A stretch of 55,898 nucleotides of DNA from an uncultured Jannaschia sp. (GCF_947494055.1 NZ_CANLTR010000020.1:1-55898), one strand, 5' to 3'; numbered from the stretch's first letter, positions 40,126 to 49,812 are shown. Notes: generated by a model from the letters alone, not told the origin. Program-made: numbers and translations.

Positions 40126-41369
40126 GCACCCCCCAGAGGCTCGGGCGCCTTGTTCCTACGCGCCCCGGACCAAGGCGGGACGGGCGCGCGAGTCATGGGC
40201 CGTCACGGGACGATCCCTCGGGCAAGCCGATGTTACCCTCGCCCCATCCGCAGCATCACGCCCAAAGGCCGTTCGAGACGCCGCATCGTTCGCCCGACCT
40301 CTCGGTGATCGTGCCGACCTTCAGCGAGACGCCCAGCGTGGGTCCGTTGATCGACGCGCTCAAAACGGCGCTAGAGGGCACACATTGGGAAGTCATCTTC
40401 GTCGACGACGACAGCCCCGATGGGACCGCGGAGACGGTGAGATCGGTCGCGGGATCGGACAGACGCGTCCGCTGCATCCGCCGTATCGGACGACGCGGCC
40501 TCGCGGGTGCGTCGATCGAGGGGATGCTATCATCGTCGGCGCCGGTTGTCGCCGTCATGGACGGCGACATGCAGCACGACGAGTCGCTTCTGCCGGAGAT
40601 GCTTCGCCGTATCCAAGCGGGCGCCGATCTCGTAATCGCCAGCCGGTTCTGCGAATCCGGCAGCGCGAATGACGGCCTGTCCCAGGCGCGTCTGGGCGGG
40701 AGCCGGATTGCAACCTGGCTCGCCCGCAGGCTGTTACATATCGACGTCACCGACCCCATGAGCGGCTTTTTCGCCATGCGCAGGCCGGTCTTCGAGGCGC
40801 TCGCCCCGCGCCTGTCCGCCCAAGGGTTCAAGATTCTCCTGGATATCATCGCGTCGGTGCCCGAGCCGCTGCGGACGAGCGAAGTTCCATTGTCCTTCCG
40901 CGCGCGCAGGCACGGGGAGTCCAAGCTCGACAACCTCGTGGCGGCGGAGTTCCTTGGCCTCCTCGCGGCAAAGGCGACGGGCGACGTCGTGTCGATCCGC
41001 TTCGTCCTCTTCGCGTTGGTCGGAGGCTTCGGCGTCCTCGTCCACCTTGCCGCCCTCAAGGCATCCCTCGCGCTCGGCCTTGCCTTCGCGCCGGCGCAGA
41101 CGGTCGCGGCTTATGTCGCGATGACCGGTAACTACTTCCTCAACAACGCCCTCACCTACCGCGACCGGCGGCTCGGAGGCTGGCGGCTGCTGTGGGGTCT
41201 AGTCACGTTCTGCGTCCTCTGCAGCCTCGGCGTGATCGCAAATGTCGGCGTCGGACAGCTCGTCCACGAGCAATCCCATGTCTGGTGGCTTGCGGGGCTG
41301 GCAGGCGCGGCGATGGGAGCCATCTTCAACTACGTCACGACGTCGAGGCTCACGTGGCGCGCGCGGTGA
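40122..41369 (+). CDS. Polyprenol-phosphate sugar transferase (GT2) with GtrA domain
   Basis: 415 aa. The N-terminal GT2 domain starts at about residue 60 (LSVIVPTFSETPSVGPLIDA) and has EVIFVDDDSPDGTAET and VVAVMDGDMQHDESLLPEML (DXD-like), then GFFAMRRPVFEAL. The C-terminal GtrA-like membrane domain runs from RFVLFALVGGFGVLVHLAAL to NYVTTSRLTWRAR. Dolichol-phosphate-mannose-synthase-like enzymes charge undecaprenyl phosphate with a sugar, and GtrA parts help flip it. The GT39 enzyme downstream could use this donor. Confidence 0.88.
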   Translation: MSTPQRLGRLVPTRPGPRRDGRASHGPSRDDPSGKPMLPSPHPQHHAQRPFETPHRSPDLSVIVPTFSETPSVGPLIDALKTALEGTHWEVIFVDDDSPDGTAETVRSVAGSDRRVRCIRRIGRRGLAGASIEGMLSSSAPVVAVMDGDMQHDESLLPEMLRRIQAGADLVIASRFCESGSANDGLSQARLGGSRIATWLARRLLHIDVTDPMSGFFAMRRPVFEALAPRLSAQGFKILLDIIASVPEPLRTSEVPLSFRARRHGESKLDNLVAAEFLGLLAAKATGDVVSIRFVLFALVGGFGVLVHLAALKASLALGLAFAPAQTVAAYVAMTGNYFLNNALTYRDRRLGGWRLLWGLVTFCVLCSLGVIANVGVGQLVHEQSHVWWLAGLAGAAMGAIFNYVTTSRLTWRAR

Positions 41370-42079
41370 TCCCCTGCTTGGCCGCGGCGACGATCCTCGG
41401 GCTCTGTCTCGTCTGGGTCCCGCAGGCGGATATCGCCATCAGCGCGGTCTTCGGCGACGAGAACGGCTTCGCCCTGGGACAATCGCCGATCCTCAAGGCC
41501 GTCAGGACGATGATGATCCTCCTGACGGACGGGGCGATGGCGGTGGCCCTGATCGTGCTGATCATCCAAGGATCGTTCAGAGGCATGTGCCTGCTCGACC
41601 AGCGTATCCTGGCCTTCGCGGTCACCTCGTACGTCGTCGGCCCGGGATTGATCGTCAACGGTCTCCTGAAAGGCTTCTACGGCCGGGCCCGTCCAAGCCA
41701 GCTGGAGATCTTCGGCGGTGACAGGTCTTTCTCGCCCGCATTCGCGGTGTCCGATCAGTGCGAAAAATACTGCAGCTTCGTGTCGGGTGAAGCCAGTGCC
41801 TTGGCGACGGTGGCGGCGGTTCTGCTCCTGCTCTTCGCGAAGCGGCTGCCGGACACGAAACGGGTCGTCGCGATCTCGGCCATCGTAACCGTCGTCCTCC
41901 TTGGATCGGGGCTTCGCGTGGCGTTCGGCGCGCATTTTCTCAGCGATGTGCTGTTTGCTTGGATCCTCTCGGTCGCAGTCGTCGCGTGGCTCTACGCCGC
42001 GTTCGAGATCGAGCCCGCCGACCCGAGCGCGCGCGCCCAACACATCGCCGCCCTGCAAACGACAGAGAACCGGAGTTGA
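41354..42079 (+). CDS. PAP2-family phosphatase, second copy
   Basis: 241 aa from GTG 41354 (or GTG 41366 with GTGA overlap). Same motif set as 39409-40125: KGFYGRARPSQ, CSFVSGEASA and GLRVAFGAHFLSDVLFAWIL. Five to six helices. It overlaps the GT2 gene. Two PAP2 enzymes bracketing a polyprenol-phosphate transferase fit recycling of the lipid carrier or removal of lipid A phosphates. Confidence 0.85.
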   Translation: MARAVIPCLAAATILGLCLVWVPQADIAISAVFGDENGFALGQSPILKAVRTMMILLTDGAMAVALIVLIIQGSFRGMCLLDQRILAFAVTSYVVGPGLIVNGLLKGFYGRARPSQLEIFGGDRSFSPAFAVSDQCEKYCSFVSGEASALATVAAVLLLLFAKRLPDTKRVVAISAIVTVVLLGSGLRVAFGAHFLSDVLFAWILSVAVVAWLYAAFEIEPADPSARAQHIAALQTTENRS

Positions 42080-42086
42080 ACCTAAG

Positions 42087-43226
42087 ATGAAGACGTCGAG
42101 ACATAGGAACGGCCCGATCCTCGAGCGGCGCGCCTTCCTGCGGAGCACCGTGACCGCCAGTGTCGGCTTCGGCCTGGCCGCGCCCGCGATCGTGACCCGC
42201 GCCGCAGCGGCGGAGCCATCGATCATCGCGCAGCGCGACCGCAACCTGCCCTTCATCGCCATTGAGGAGACCTACACGACCGACGAGTTGATCGCGCTGA
42301 ACGCAATCAACGACGAGCATGTCGAGTATCTGGTCGAGACCGGGCTGCTCGAAATCGGCGCGGAGCGCCTCGGGAAAATGGACGCGGCCGGAATCGACAT
42401 GCAAATCCTTTCGGCACATACGCCGGGCGTGCAGAACGTCGGCGGGCAGGAAGGGATCGAATTCGCCTACCGGCTGAACAGGATGATCGCCAAGGGGCCG
42501 ATGGCCAGCCATCCGAGGCGCTATCGCGCCTATGCGACCCTGCCCCTCCAGGAACCCGAGGCATCGACTGACGAACTGGAGCGCGCCGTCCGCGAGGACG
42601 GTTTCGTGGGCGCCATGACGAACGGGTTCGTCGGAAACCGATTCCTCGACCACCCGGACTTCGAGCCTCTCTTGGCGCGCGCCGAGGCCCTCGGCGTGCC
42701 GATCTACCTCCATCCGGGCTTTCCGCCGAAGGCGGTTTACGACATCTACTACGACCTGTCGCGGCCGGATCACGACCGACTGTTCCAGAGCTACATCTTC
42801 AGCGGCTCGGGCTACGGCTGGCACCAAGAGGTCGTCACCCAGTGCCTCCGCCTGATCATCACGGGGGCGTTCGACCGCCACTCCGACTTGCAGATGATCG
42901 TCGGTCATATGGGCGAGGGCCTTCCATTTTATTACGAACGGATCGTCGGAGACATGGCCAAGTCGACCGAGGACTCCCTCGACAAGCCCCTCGGTCAGTA
43001 CTTCGCCGACAACTTCTGGTACACGACCAGCGCCTTCTTCCAGGACGAGCTGCTCCATCTCCTTCTGCGCTACGTCAGCGTGGACCGCGTGATGTTCGGG
43101 ACCGACTATCCCTTCGCGGACATGACGCAGGGAACCGACTGGTTCCGCGCGGTCGACCTGCCCCGCGACGCCAAGGAGAAGATCGCGTTCCGCAACGCGC
43201 AGCGGCTATTCGGCATCGAGCTTTGA
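42087..43226 (+). CDS. Tat-exported amidohydrolase (TIM-barrel, amidohydrolase_2)
   Basis: 379 aa. The N-terminus has ERRAFLRSTVTASVGFGLAA, a twin-arginine signal. The mature protein has amidohydrolase_2 features: DAAGIDMQILSAHTPGVQNV, IYLHPGFPPKAVYD, DLQMIVGHMGEGLPF and the C-terminal MFGTDYPFADM aspartate. Relatives are decarboxylases (such as ACMSD and gamma-resorcylate decarboxylase) and lactonases. Its place inside a glycosyl/lipid-modification operon is unusual; the substrate is unknown. Confidence 0.82.
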   Translation: MKTSRHRNGPILERRAFLRSTVTASVGFGLAAPAIVTRAAAAEPSIIAQRDRNLPFIAIEETYTTDELIALNAINDEHVEYLVETGLLEIGAERLGKMDAAGIDMQILSAHTPGVQNVGGQEGIEFAYRLNRMIAKGPMASHPRRYRAYATLPLQEPEASTDELERAVREDGFVGAMTNGFVGNRFLDHPDFEPLLARAEALGVPIYLHPGFPPKAVYDIYYDLSRPDHDRLFQSYIFSGSGYGWHQEVVTQCLRLIITGAFDRHSDLQMIVGHMGEGLPFYYERIVGDMAKSTEDSLDKPLGQYFADNFWYTTSAFFQDELLHLLLRYVSVDRVMFGTDYPFADMTQGTDWFRAVDLPRDAKEKIAFRNAQRLFGIEL

Positions 43227-43264
43227 CGCCTCGGAAAGGCGCGGCGCCGGTAGGCGGAGGACCG

Positions 43265-44785
43265 ATGCGGCGCCCTTTGCTCGCCCTGTCGCTCTTCTTC
43301 CTCGCGTCCCATCTCGCCATTGCCGCTTTGGTGCCGCTCTTCGACGACGAAGCCTACTACGCGCTCTGGGCGCGCGACCTCTCCCTCGGCTACTACGACC
43401 ACCCGCCCATGATCGCTTACATGATCCGGGCGGGGACCGACCTACTCGGCGAGACCTCGCTCGGTATCCGCCTGCTTCCGGTCGTTTGCTTCGCCATCTC
43501 GGGATACCTTGTCGGGGACATGGCAAGACGCATGTCGGATGGCGGCGCGGGCGTGGCGGTGCTCGCGACGACGCTCTACAACCTTGCACTCCTCGTCTTT
43601 GCCCTAAGCAGCTTCGCCACCCCCGACGCTCCGTCGACCCTGTTCTGGATCGCCACGCTCTGGACTGCGCTCCGCGCGATGGAGCTGGCTCCGAAAACGC
43701 CGTCCATCACCTTCTGGTGGGCGTGCACGGGTCTGTTTCTTGGTCTTGGCGGGCTGTCGAAGTTCACCAACGCCTTTCTCGCCGTCGGACTGCTGTCTTA
43801 TCTCCTAGCCGTACCCAAACGCCGCGCCTACCTTTCGACGCGTCTGCCTTACGTGGCCATGGGGGCAGCGCTCTTACCGCTTCTCCCCTATCTGGTCTGG
43901 AACCTTCAGAACGATTGGCTCGGCCTGGAGCGCCAGGGCGCACGTCTTGGCGCGTCCAACTACTCCCTCCGCCATCTCGGGGAGTATACGGCGCTCCTCC
44001 TCTTGGCGCCGACGCCCTTGGCCACCTGGTTCGCCTTTCGCGCGCTGAAGGCTCCGCCGAGGGACGGCGCGCTCCTGGCGTGGAGCGCCGCGCCGCTCCT
44101 GGCCTACTTCGCCTATCACGCGACCCATGCGCAGGTGCAGGCGAACTGGATCGTGCCGCTCCAGGCGCATGTCGCGATCCTCGCGGCTTTCGGCCTCGTT
44201 CGATCCCACTCGCCGAGAGCTTGGGCGAGTGCCACGCTCGGACTCGCAACCGCGATGAGCGTCGGTCTGATCGCGGCGGCCTTCAATCCAGTGGTCCCGA
44301 TCGGGCGCAGTGACAATCCCCCGAATCAAACCCGCGGATGGCCCGCGATCCGAGCCGAGATCGGCGCATTGCTAGAGGAGACGAGCGCGACATGGATCGC
44401 CACGACCGACTACGCGATGACTGGATCGCTCGCGCTTCGCTTCCCGCAGATGCCCGTCTGGTCCGTCACCGACCTACGGCGCTACGGCTTCCGTGGCGCA
44501 TTCCCCGCCGAACTCTGCGCCGCGACCGGCCTGCTGATCACGCGTGCGAAACGGCCTGGCACGATATCCAAGATCGCTCCGGAGCTCTTCGAAAAGGTCG
44601 AGGCCACGTCTCCTGTTATCCGCGAGCAGAACGGGGTCACGCTCATGCACTATGCGGCGACATCCGTATCCCGGCCCAGGTCGCCCGCGTTGTGTTCAAA
44701 TCGTCACCGGGTCGGCAGCGCCTCGACGGACAGCAAGAAACAGGCCCTGACCGAACCGAGAGAACTCCCATCGCTTTCAGAGTAG
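43265..44785 (+). CDS. GT39-family membrane glycosyltransferase (ArnT-like)
   Basis: 506 aa, about 11-12 helices. Near the N-terminus PLFDDEAYYALWARDLSLGY carries the DE motif of GT-C/GT39 enzymes, followed by YYDHPPMIAYMIRAGTD. The middle has GLSKFTNAFLAVGLLSYLL and LPYLVWNLQNDWLGLERQG. GT39 members move sugars from undecaprenyl phosphate to lipid A or proteins in the periplasm. It is last in the operon, 38 nt after the amidohydrolase, and is the expected partner of the GT2-GtrA enzyme. Confidence 0.86.
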   Translation: MRRPLLALSLFFLASHLAIAALVPLFDDEAYYALWARDLSLGYYDHPPMIAYMIRAGTDLLGETSLGIRLLPVVCFAISGYLVGDMARRMSDGGAGVAVLATTLYNLALLVFALSSFATPDAPSTLFWIATLWTALRAMELAPKTPSITFWWACTGLFLGLGGLSKFTNAFLAVGLLSYLLAVPKRRAYLSTRLPYVAMGAALLPLLPYLVWNLQNDWLGLERQGARLGASNYSLRHLGEYTALLLLAPTPLATWFAFRALKAPPRDGALLAWSAAPLLAYFAYHATHAQVQANWIVPLQAHVAILAAFGLVRSHSPRAWASATLGLATAMSVGLIAAAFNPVVPIGRSDNPPNQTRGWPAIRAEIGALLEETSATWIATTDYAMTGSLALRFPQMPVWSVTDLRRYGFRGAFPAELCAATGLLITRAKRPGTISKIAPELFEKVEATSPVIREQNGVTLMHYAATSVSRPRSPALCSNRHRVGSASTDSKKQALTEPRELPSLSE

Positions 44786-45008
44786 GTGTCCTTTTCGGAT
44801 CATGATCCTCGCGAGACGGCCATCACTGCAGCCCATCAGAACAACATCCGGTCTGATAAGATCTTCCGTTGGCGCGAGCTGTGGCACACGGCGTGCCGGT
44901 GATGAGGATGGTCGGCGAGGGGTTCGTCGCAGCGACCGTGTCCGATCGTCCAATGGCTTTAGCGGGTTCCTCCCGCAGGAACGGGCTATTCCATAGGATT
45001 TCGCCCCC
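44786..45008. other. Intergenic region
   Basis: No gene or clear terminator seen between the converging GT39 and oxidoreductase genes. Confidence 0.3.
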
Positions 45009-46016
45009 TCATCGAATCTCACCTTCGATCACCGCCCCGCCGTCCTGCTCGAGGCGAGAGATATACGTATCGTAGCTGAGGAGCTGATACGGAAAGTAGA
45101 GTCCGGGCGCGGTTGGTACCTCACCGTCGAGGCCGAGCAGCCGTTCGAGGATCATCGCGATGCCGATCCCGGTCAATGGCGCGGCACCGTCAGGGTGCAT
45201 CACGACATGGCGGGTCCGAAGCGGCTCGTCCTTCTGGTCCCGACCGGCGAATTCGAGAACGATCTCGGTCGACTTCGGCTCGCCCCGGCGACGGGAGGAA
45301 CTGACACCCGTAGCGATGTTGAATTCGACGTTCCGAGCACCAGTTGCCGCAGCCAGTCCCATGACATCGATAGACGAGAAGCCTTCCGCGTCCATGACGG
45401 TACCGTCGATGGCGCGGAACGAGGTCTTGGCTGCGTCGCCCTCGCGCCAGAGATAGTCGCCGCCACGCCGCGTGAACGCAGCGGGCATCATTCTCTTCAG
45501 ATGCGCAAAGTCTTTTGCCACCGTCGGACCACCGGTGTCCTGCTCGTCCACCAACGCACCGATCAGGATCTCGTCCACTTGGGAATACGTCCTGGCGATC
45601 TCGAGGGCCGGCACGGTGGTTGCGCCCACGAGCCATTCGTAGCCCAGCACGATCGGCGCCGCGTCGGGAGCATTGATGTAGGTCGCGATCTCCGGCGCGA
45701 TCTCGAATATTCCGGTCGAGATGCTGATATGCGGGATGCCGCGTGACTGGGCAAAGCGCAGGCCGGCAAGCGCGTGATCCATGTATAACACGGCGACAGC
45801 TCGGATCGGGCGATCGCCAAGACCGAGGTCCGCGGCGGTCGGATCGAGCGCGACCCCTTCAGCATGGCCGATCTCGGCGGCTGCGTTTTCTGCTTTCGTG
45901 AGATCGCGACCGCCGATGAGTAAGGGAATTTCAGGATGAGTGCCGCGCAGTTTGCGCGTGGTCTGATGGCCGATCGCTCCGGACCCGCCCATGAGGAGTA
46001 TGGGTGCTGGTGACAT
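45009..46016 (-). CDS. Rossmann-fold saccharopine dehydrogenase-like oxidoreductase
   Basis: 335 aa from ATG 46016. The N-terminal NAD(P)-binding motif ILLMGGSGAIGHQTTRKLRG lies at residues 7-26, followed by a GGRDLTKAENAAAEIG helix. The fold resembles saccharopine dehydrogenase-like enzymes of unknown substrate. It is divergent from a TetR regulator, with two operator-like palindromes between them, so that regulator probably controls it. Confidence 0.8.
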   Translation of the reverse strand: MSPAPILLMGGSGAIGHQTTRKLRGTHPEIPLLIGGRDLTKAENAAAEIGHAEGVALDPTAADLGLGDRPIRAVAVLYMDHALAGLRFAQSRGIPHISISTGIFEIAPEIATYINAPDAAPIVLGYEWLVGATTVPALEIARTYSQVDEILIGALVDEQDTGGPTVAKDFAHLKRMMPAAFTRRGGDYLWREGDAAKTSFRAIDGTVMDAEGFSSIDVMGLAAATGARNVEFNIATGVSSSRRRGEPKSTEIVLEFAGRDQKDEPLRTRHVVMHPDGAAPLTGIGIAMILERLLGLDGEVPTAPGLYFPYQLLSYDTYISRLEQDGGAVIEGEIR

Positions 46017-46067
46017 CAAAGATGTTCCTTGTGCTGGGTTGAGACCATGTCAGGCAGGGATTATAAC

Positions 46068-46105
46068 CTACCAACGGTAAGAAAATGTAATCTACTGATG
46101 GTAGG
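46068..46105. promoter_or_regulatory. Tandem TetR operator candidates
   Basis: Two near-identical palindromic sites: CTACCAACGGTA at 46068-46079 and CTACTGATGGTA at 46092-46103. Their starts are 24 bp apart. The outer sequences ACCTACC and GGTAGGT also form an inverted repeat. They sit between the oxidoreductase start (46016) and the TetR start (46135). Confidence 0.6.
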
Positions 46106-46134
46106 TTTCAACCCGGACCAGGAGAATATCAAGT

Positions 46135-46740
46135 TTGGCCGAAACGAACCGGAGCGAGAGGGCAAAGCGGTTGCCGAAGGAGGAGCGGCGAAGCCAGCTG
46201 CTCGATGTCGCGTTGGCAATCGTGCGCGACGAAGGCGCCGACAGGCTTACACTCGGGTACCTGGCTCGATGTGCCGGCGTCTCGAAACCCGTGCCCTACG
46301 ACCACTTTGGTGACCGCTCGGGGCTCCTGATCGAGTTGTACCGCTGGATCGATACCGAACGCGTCAACGCGTTCCGGGACGCTCTGATCAGCCGTGATCC
46401 CGGAGCCGACGAGGCGGTGCGGAATTTGGCCGAGACCTATATCGACTGCGCGGCGGACACGACCGACGCATTCCATGCGGTCGGGGCAGCCCTTGCGGGT
46501 AGCGAAGAGAAGGCGGCTGTGTTCGAGGAGCTGCTTGATAAGTCGGTCGAGATGTTCACCGTAGTGCTGACGCCGCACAGCGACCTGCCTGATCCTGAAC
46601 TGTATCGAATGTGTGTCGGACTCGTCGGCGCTGGTGAGGCCTTGTCAGCCAGAGTGATCAGGGGTGCGATCAGCAAAGCTGAGGCTGTCGCGACCTTCGC
46701 TGCGTTGATTGCCTCCGTCCGAACTTTACCCAAGCAGTGA
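46135..46740 (+). CDS. TetR-family regulator
   Basis: 201 aa from TTG 46135 (no in-frame ATG). N-terminal HTH: RRSQLLDVALAIVRDEGADR, then LTLGYLARCAGVSKPVPYDH and FGDRSGLLIELY, typical TetR_N. The C-terminal ligand domain is helical. It is divergent from the oxidoreductase gene and probably represses it through the twin palindromes. Confidence 0.88.
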   Translation: MAETNRSERAKRLPKEERRSQLLDVALAIVRDEGADRLTLGYLARCAGVSKPVPYDHFGDRSGLLIELYRWIDTERVNAFRDALISRDPGADEAVRNLAETYIDCAADTTDAFHAVGAALAGSEEKAAVFEELLDKSVEMFTVVLTPHSDLPDPELYRMCVGLVGAGEALSARVIRGAISKAEAVATFAALIASVRTLPKQ

Positions 46741-47728
46741 CCCTTACTGACCAGATATCTTCGCGAACGGTAAGCTTCCGGGTCAAATCACGTCTTTGGC
46801 GGACTTAGGCATCCAGTATTTTGAATGAAGCGGTCATTCTCCGATTTATTGCGAGACCGGTGTCAACGGCAGAGTAAAAACCGGCCACGTGGCGGCGCAA
46901 AACCAGGCCAATATTGGGGTGCCGAGCGCCATGGCGCGCGCGCTCCCCAAATAGCTGGCGCGTGCCATGGCGCTTTGGCCCGGAGATCGCCGCAAGCGTC
47001 GCGTCCCGCCAGTCATCGATGGATCAAGGCTTGCAGGACGAATGGAAGGCGGCACTGCGGACGCTCACCGGCACAGCCGCCGCGACCTTCCGGACGCTCC
47101 AGCAGACCTCGATCAACGAGATCTACGCTACGGCAGATCAGAGCATCATCGAAAGATCGGAAGGGATGCGTGGCCGGTTCGGCACCCTTACCGAAGATGC
47201 GATCGTCTCGAAGAACCTCGAGACATGGTTCAGCTGAAGCGAAAAGGTGCCCGGAAGATCCGAACGGTTGCGATGAAGCTCTGCGTGAGATCGGGACGAT
47301 GCCGTATGCGTTTCGCCGCAGGTTGCCTCTATCGACTTCGGCCCATTATCAGGATCGCCTTCGGAATCCCGACCAACCGAGGTCACCGTTTCGCACGAAG
47401 GCCAGCTTGCGCTGAAGGTGGCGTGTCCCGGTAAATCTCCCAGCCTTAACGCCACGGACCTTTTCGCAGGCGCACGTGGTTTGAGAGGGAGGACAGGGCC
47501 CAAGGGGCGAAGAACCGTCGTCGTACCACATCGACCTCGCACTGTTCCTATGCCGACGTCGCGCGCCGACCGCATCGCGGTCGAGGTGGCGGACGCCCTG
47601 TCTGATGAAGATCGCCGTTGCGCTCCGGCGAAACTGCGCAATTTCTCGCTCGTTGGCGGCGGCGCGACTGGCGAATGGTTAATCTTTCGCGTAAGACCTG
47701 CTGGCGCAAAAACGAACCGGAAATCGAC
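46741..47728. other. ~1-kb stretch without a confident gene
   Basis: Contains GTGTCAACGGCAGAGTAAAA and ACCGGCCACGTGGCGGCGCA near 46860-46890, which resembles the non-coding part of IS21-type remnants. A fragment frame at 47008-47237 reads SSMDQGLQDEWKAALRTLTG and continues to KNLETWFS. It looks like the C-terminal end of a helical protein whose start is missing. The remaining frames have no supporting features. Confidence 0.4.
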
Positions 47729-49333
47729 ATGCAGGTTCGGAACGGGACCTTGCCCGATCCTGTCGGGTGCGAAAGCGATGATCCGGAGCGGGAAGCGATC
47801 CGGAAACTCATGGATCCCGCCGCTCTCGAAGCGCGCCTGGCGGTCGCCCGGGCGCGCCGCGCGGAAGTCATGGCCGCCAAAGGGAAGGGATCGCGGGATG
47901 CGGACCGCGCGTCCGTGCCGAAGGGGCCAGTCGCGCCTGCCGCGCCGATCCCGTCGGAAGAGGTCCGAGCCGACAAGGAAGCGCCGGCGAATTCTCCGAT
48001 GACGTTCCCTCTCGCGGCACGCATGCAGACGTCGGCGCGGGCGAAGGAGCGACCGAACCAGTTCGCCGAAAGTGCCTCGCCTGCCTCGTACAATGCGGTG
48101 GCCGTGATCCACGACCCGGACCGCCAGCCGGCGAAGCGTCTTGAGGCGGTTTCCGACGAGGACGGTCACGCCGTCGTGCCGCATGTCGCGGTGCCGCGGA
48201 AACGGCAATCTCCCGTTCTGATCGCCGCGATCCTGCTTTCGGGCGCGGCCATCGGGGCCGTCTCCACATTGATGCTGCAGTTCAAGGGCTGGCAGATCGC
48301 GATCGTGCCGCCGGCGGTCGAAAGCGTGCCGGAGCCGAGGGACGGCGCGGAACCTGCGCCCGCGCCGAGCGAGACGGCCGGTTCGGAGACGGTCGCGCCA
48401 GTCACCGAGACGGCTGGAGCCCCCGCGCTCGGAGCGGGCGGTTCCCCCGCAGACGCCGTGCCTGCGGCCGTTTCGGAACGTCCCGAGTTTCCGGATACCG
48501 CATCCGGTCAGGAGATCGCGGCGGTCGATTGGCCTTCGTCCGGGGAGCCGGTCCGACGGAACCCCCTGCCGGATCTGTCTTTGGCGGAACCGGCCGGGAC
48601 GTCGGCCCCGCAGATCGCCGCGTTGCCTCGGCCGGCGCCGGAACCGCCGGTCACGAACGCGTTGCAGGCGCCCTCGTTCGACATCGGGATTCCCGTCCTC
48701 CCCGACTTGCCGGCAGGCCGCGGCCCGGACCCGCTCGACCTCCGTCTGAGCTTGGCCGATACGCCCTTGCTCCTGCCAGTGCCGCGAGAGGACGCGCGAC
48801 CGTTGCCTTCGCTGCCTGCGGAAAGCCCGTTGGCCGCAGAAAGCCCGGAAACGGAACCCGCGATCGCGCCAAGGACGTCACGCGTCGCCTTGCATTTCCC
48901 GGCCGTTTCCCCCGCTGAGGCAGACCAGGTGTCGGCGGAACTGACCAAGGCCGGGTTCGCCGATGTCGCCGCCTATCCGGCCTCGATCCAGATAAGCTCG
49001 ACGCAGGTGAGATATTACCACGAGAGCGACCGGGCAGCCGCGGAAGAGGTCGCCGCGTCCACGTCGACCGCGTTCGACGGTGCGGCGGTCGCGGTCCGGA
49101 GCTTCACGGATTCGCAGTCCCGGCCGCCGGAAGGGTTCCTGGAAGTCTGGCTGCGAGGGGATGCCCCCGCGGCCCCGCCGCGCGCGCAGGCCCGGGCGTC
49201 CGGGACATCCGGGCGCGCGCAGGACCCCGTGGACCGCGCGACGGCCGCCGCACGTCGGGTCACGCAACAGGAGCGGGAGCGGCAACGTCTGGCTGGCGCG
49301 GTACAGGAATTGCTGCGGGATCAGCTGGACTGA
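47729..49333 (+). CDS. Membrane-anchored Pro/Ala-rich protein with LytR_C-like domain
   Basis: 534 aa from ATG 47729 (MQVRNGTLPDPVGCESDDPE); ATG 47675 would add 18 residues. A cytosolic N-terminal part is followed by one membrane helix near SPVLIAAILLSGAAIGAVST. Next come a long Pro/Ala/Glu-rich periplasmic linker and a C-terminal domain. The latter has RVALHFPAVSPAEADQVSAE, IQISSTQVRYYHESDRAAAE and AVRSFTDSQSRPPEGFLEVW, resembling the LytR_C fold. It is probably an envelope or polysaccharide-associated scaffold; function unknown. Confidence 0.65.
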   Translation: MQVRNGTLPDPVGCESDDPEREAIRKLMDPAALEARLAVARARRAEVMAAKGKGSRDADRASVPKGPVAPAAPIPSEEVRADKEAPANSPMTFPLAARMQTSARAKERPNQFAESASPASYNAVAVIHDPDRQPAKRLEAVSDEDGHAVVPHVAVPRKRQSPVLIAAILLSGAAIGAVSTLMLQFKGWQIAIVPPAVESVPEPRDGAEPAPAPSETAGSETVAPVTETAGAPALGAGGSPADAVPAAVSERPEFPDTASGQEIAAVDWPSSGEPVRRNPLPDLSLAEPAGTSAPQIAALPRPAPEPPVTNALQAPSFDIGIPVLPDLPAGRGPDPLDLRLSLADTPLLLPVPREDARPLPSLPAESPLAAESPETEPAIAPRTSRVALHFPAVSPAEADQVSAELTKAGFADVAAYPASIQISSTQVRYYHESDRAAAEEVAASTSTAFDGAAVAVRSFTDSQSRPPEGFLEVWLRGDAPAAPPRAQARASGTSGRAQDPVDRATAAARRVTQQERERQRLAGAVQELLRDQLD

Positions 49334-49503
49334 CCCTCCAGCCGTCCAATCGGACGGTTCCGCCGCGTCTGCCGGCAGGGTCTGCTTGACGTGGGCGGCA
49401 CCACCCCGCGCGAGGCTTTCGTTTAGGCGTCAATCTGGCTATCCATGGGTCCGGGGAAAAGGAAGCGTGGACGATGCGCCGCGTCTGACGGGGGAACGAG
49501 AGA

Positions 49504-49812
49504 ATGAGACGGAGGTATGCCGTCGCGATCGCGGCGATGATCATGGCCATGCCGTTCGGCAACACGGCCTCCGCGGCCGAGCCGACCCTCGAGCAGCTGG
49601 AGGTCATCCAGGAGCTGCTCGAGGCGAACGACGTCGTGAGGCTGCGCAGCTATCTCGCCGAGAATCCGGAACTGCTCGAGGGCTACACGGACCTGTCCCA
49701 ACTCCTCGTGCAATTCATGGCGGAGTCGCGCAACGTGATCAGCTATCTCGGGTTCGGCTCGTCGCAGGACGGGGATTCGCAGGACGACGCGCCCGGTGTC
49801 TCGATCTACTAG
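49504..49812 (+). CDS. Small secreted protein (102 aa)
   Basis: MRRRYAVAIAAMIMAMPFGN is a Sec signal, cleaved near ASAAEP. The mature ~77 residues are acidic and helical (LEQLEVIQELLEANDVVRLR, SYLAENPELLEGYTD), ending in a Ser/Asp-rich tail. The stop codon abuts the next start (TAG-ATG). Conserved placement before two glycosyltransferases suggests it may be the substrate or a partner of the locus; inference only. Confidence 0.65.
   Translation: MRRRYAVAIAAMIMAMPFGNTASAAEPTLEQLEVIQELLEANDVVRLRSYLAENPELLEGYTDLSQLLVQFMAESRNVISYLGFGSSQDGDSQDDAPGVSIY

Noticed and set aside
46846-47055. 69-aa minus-strand frame with a hydrophobic end
   Set aside because: Overlaps IS21-like non-coding sequence and palindromic GCGCCATGGCGC repeats; no ribosome site.
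47138-48208. 356-aa minus-strand frame opposite the LytR_C-like gene
   Set aside because: Arg/Pro-rich shadow; the plus strand has a membrane helix and a recognisable C-terminal domain.
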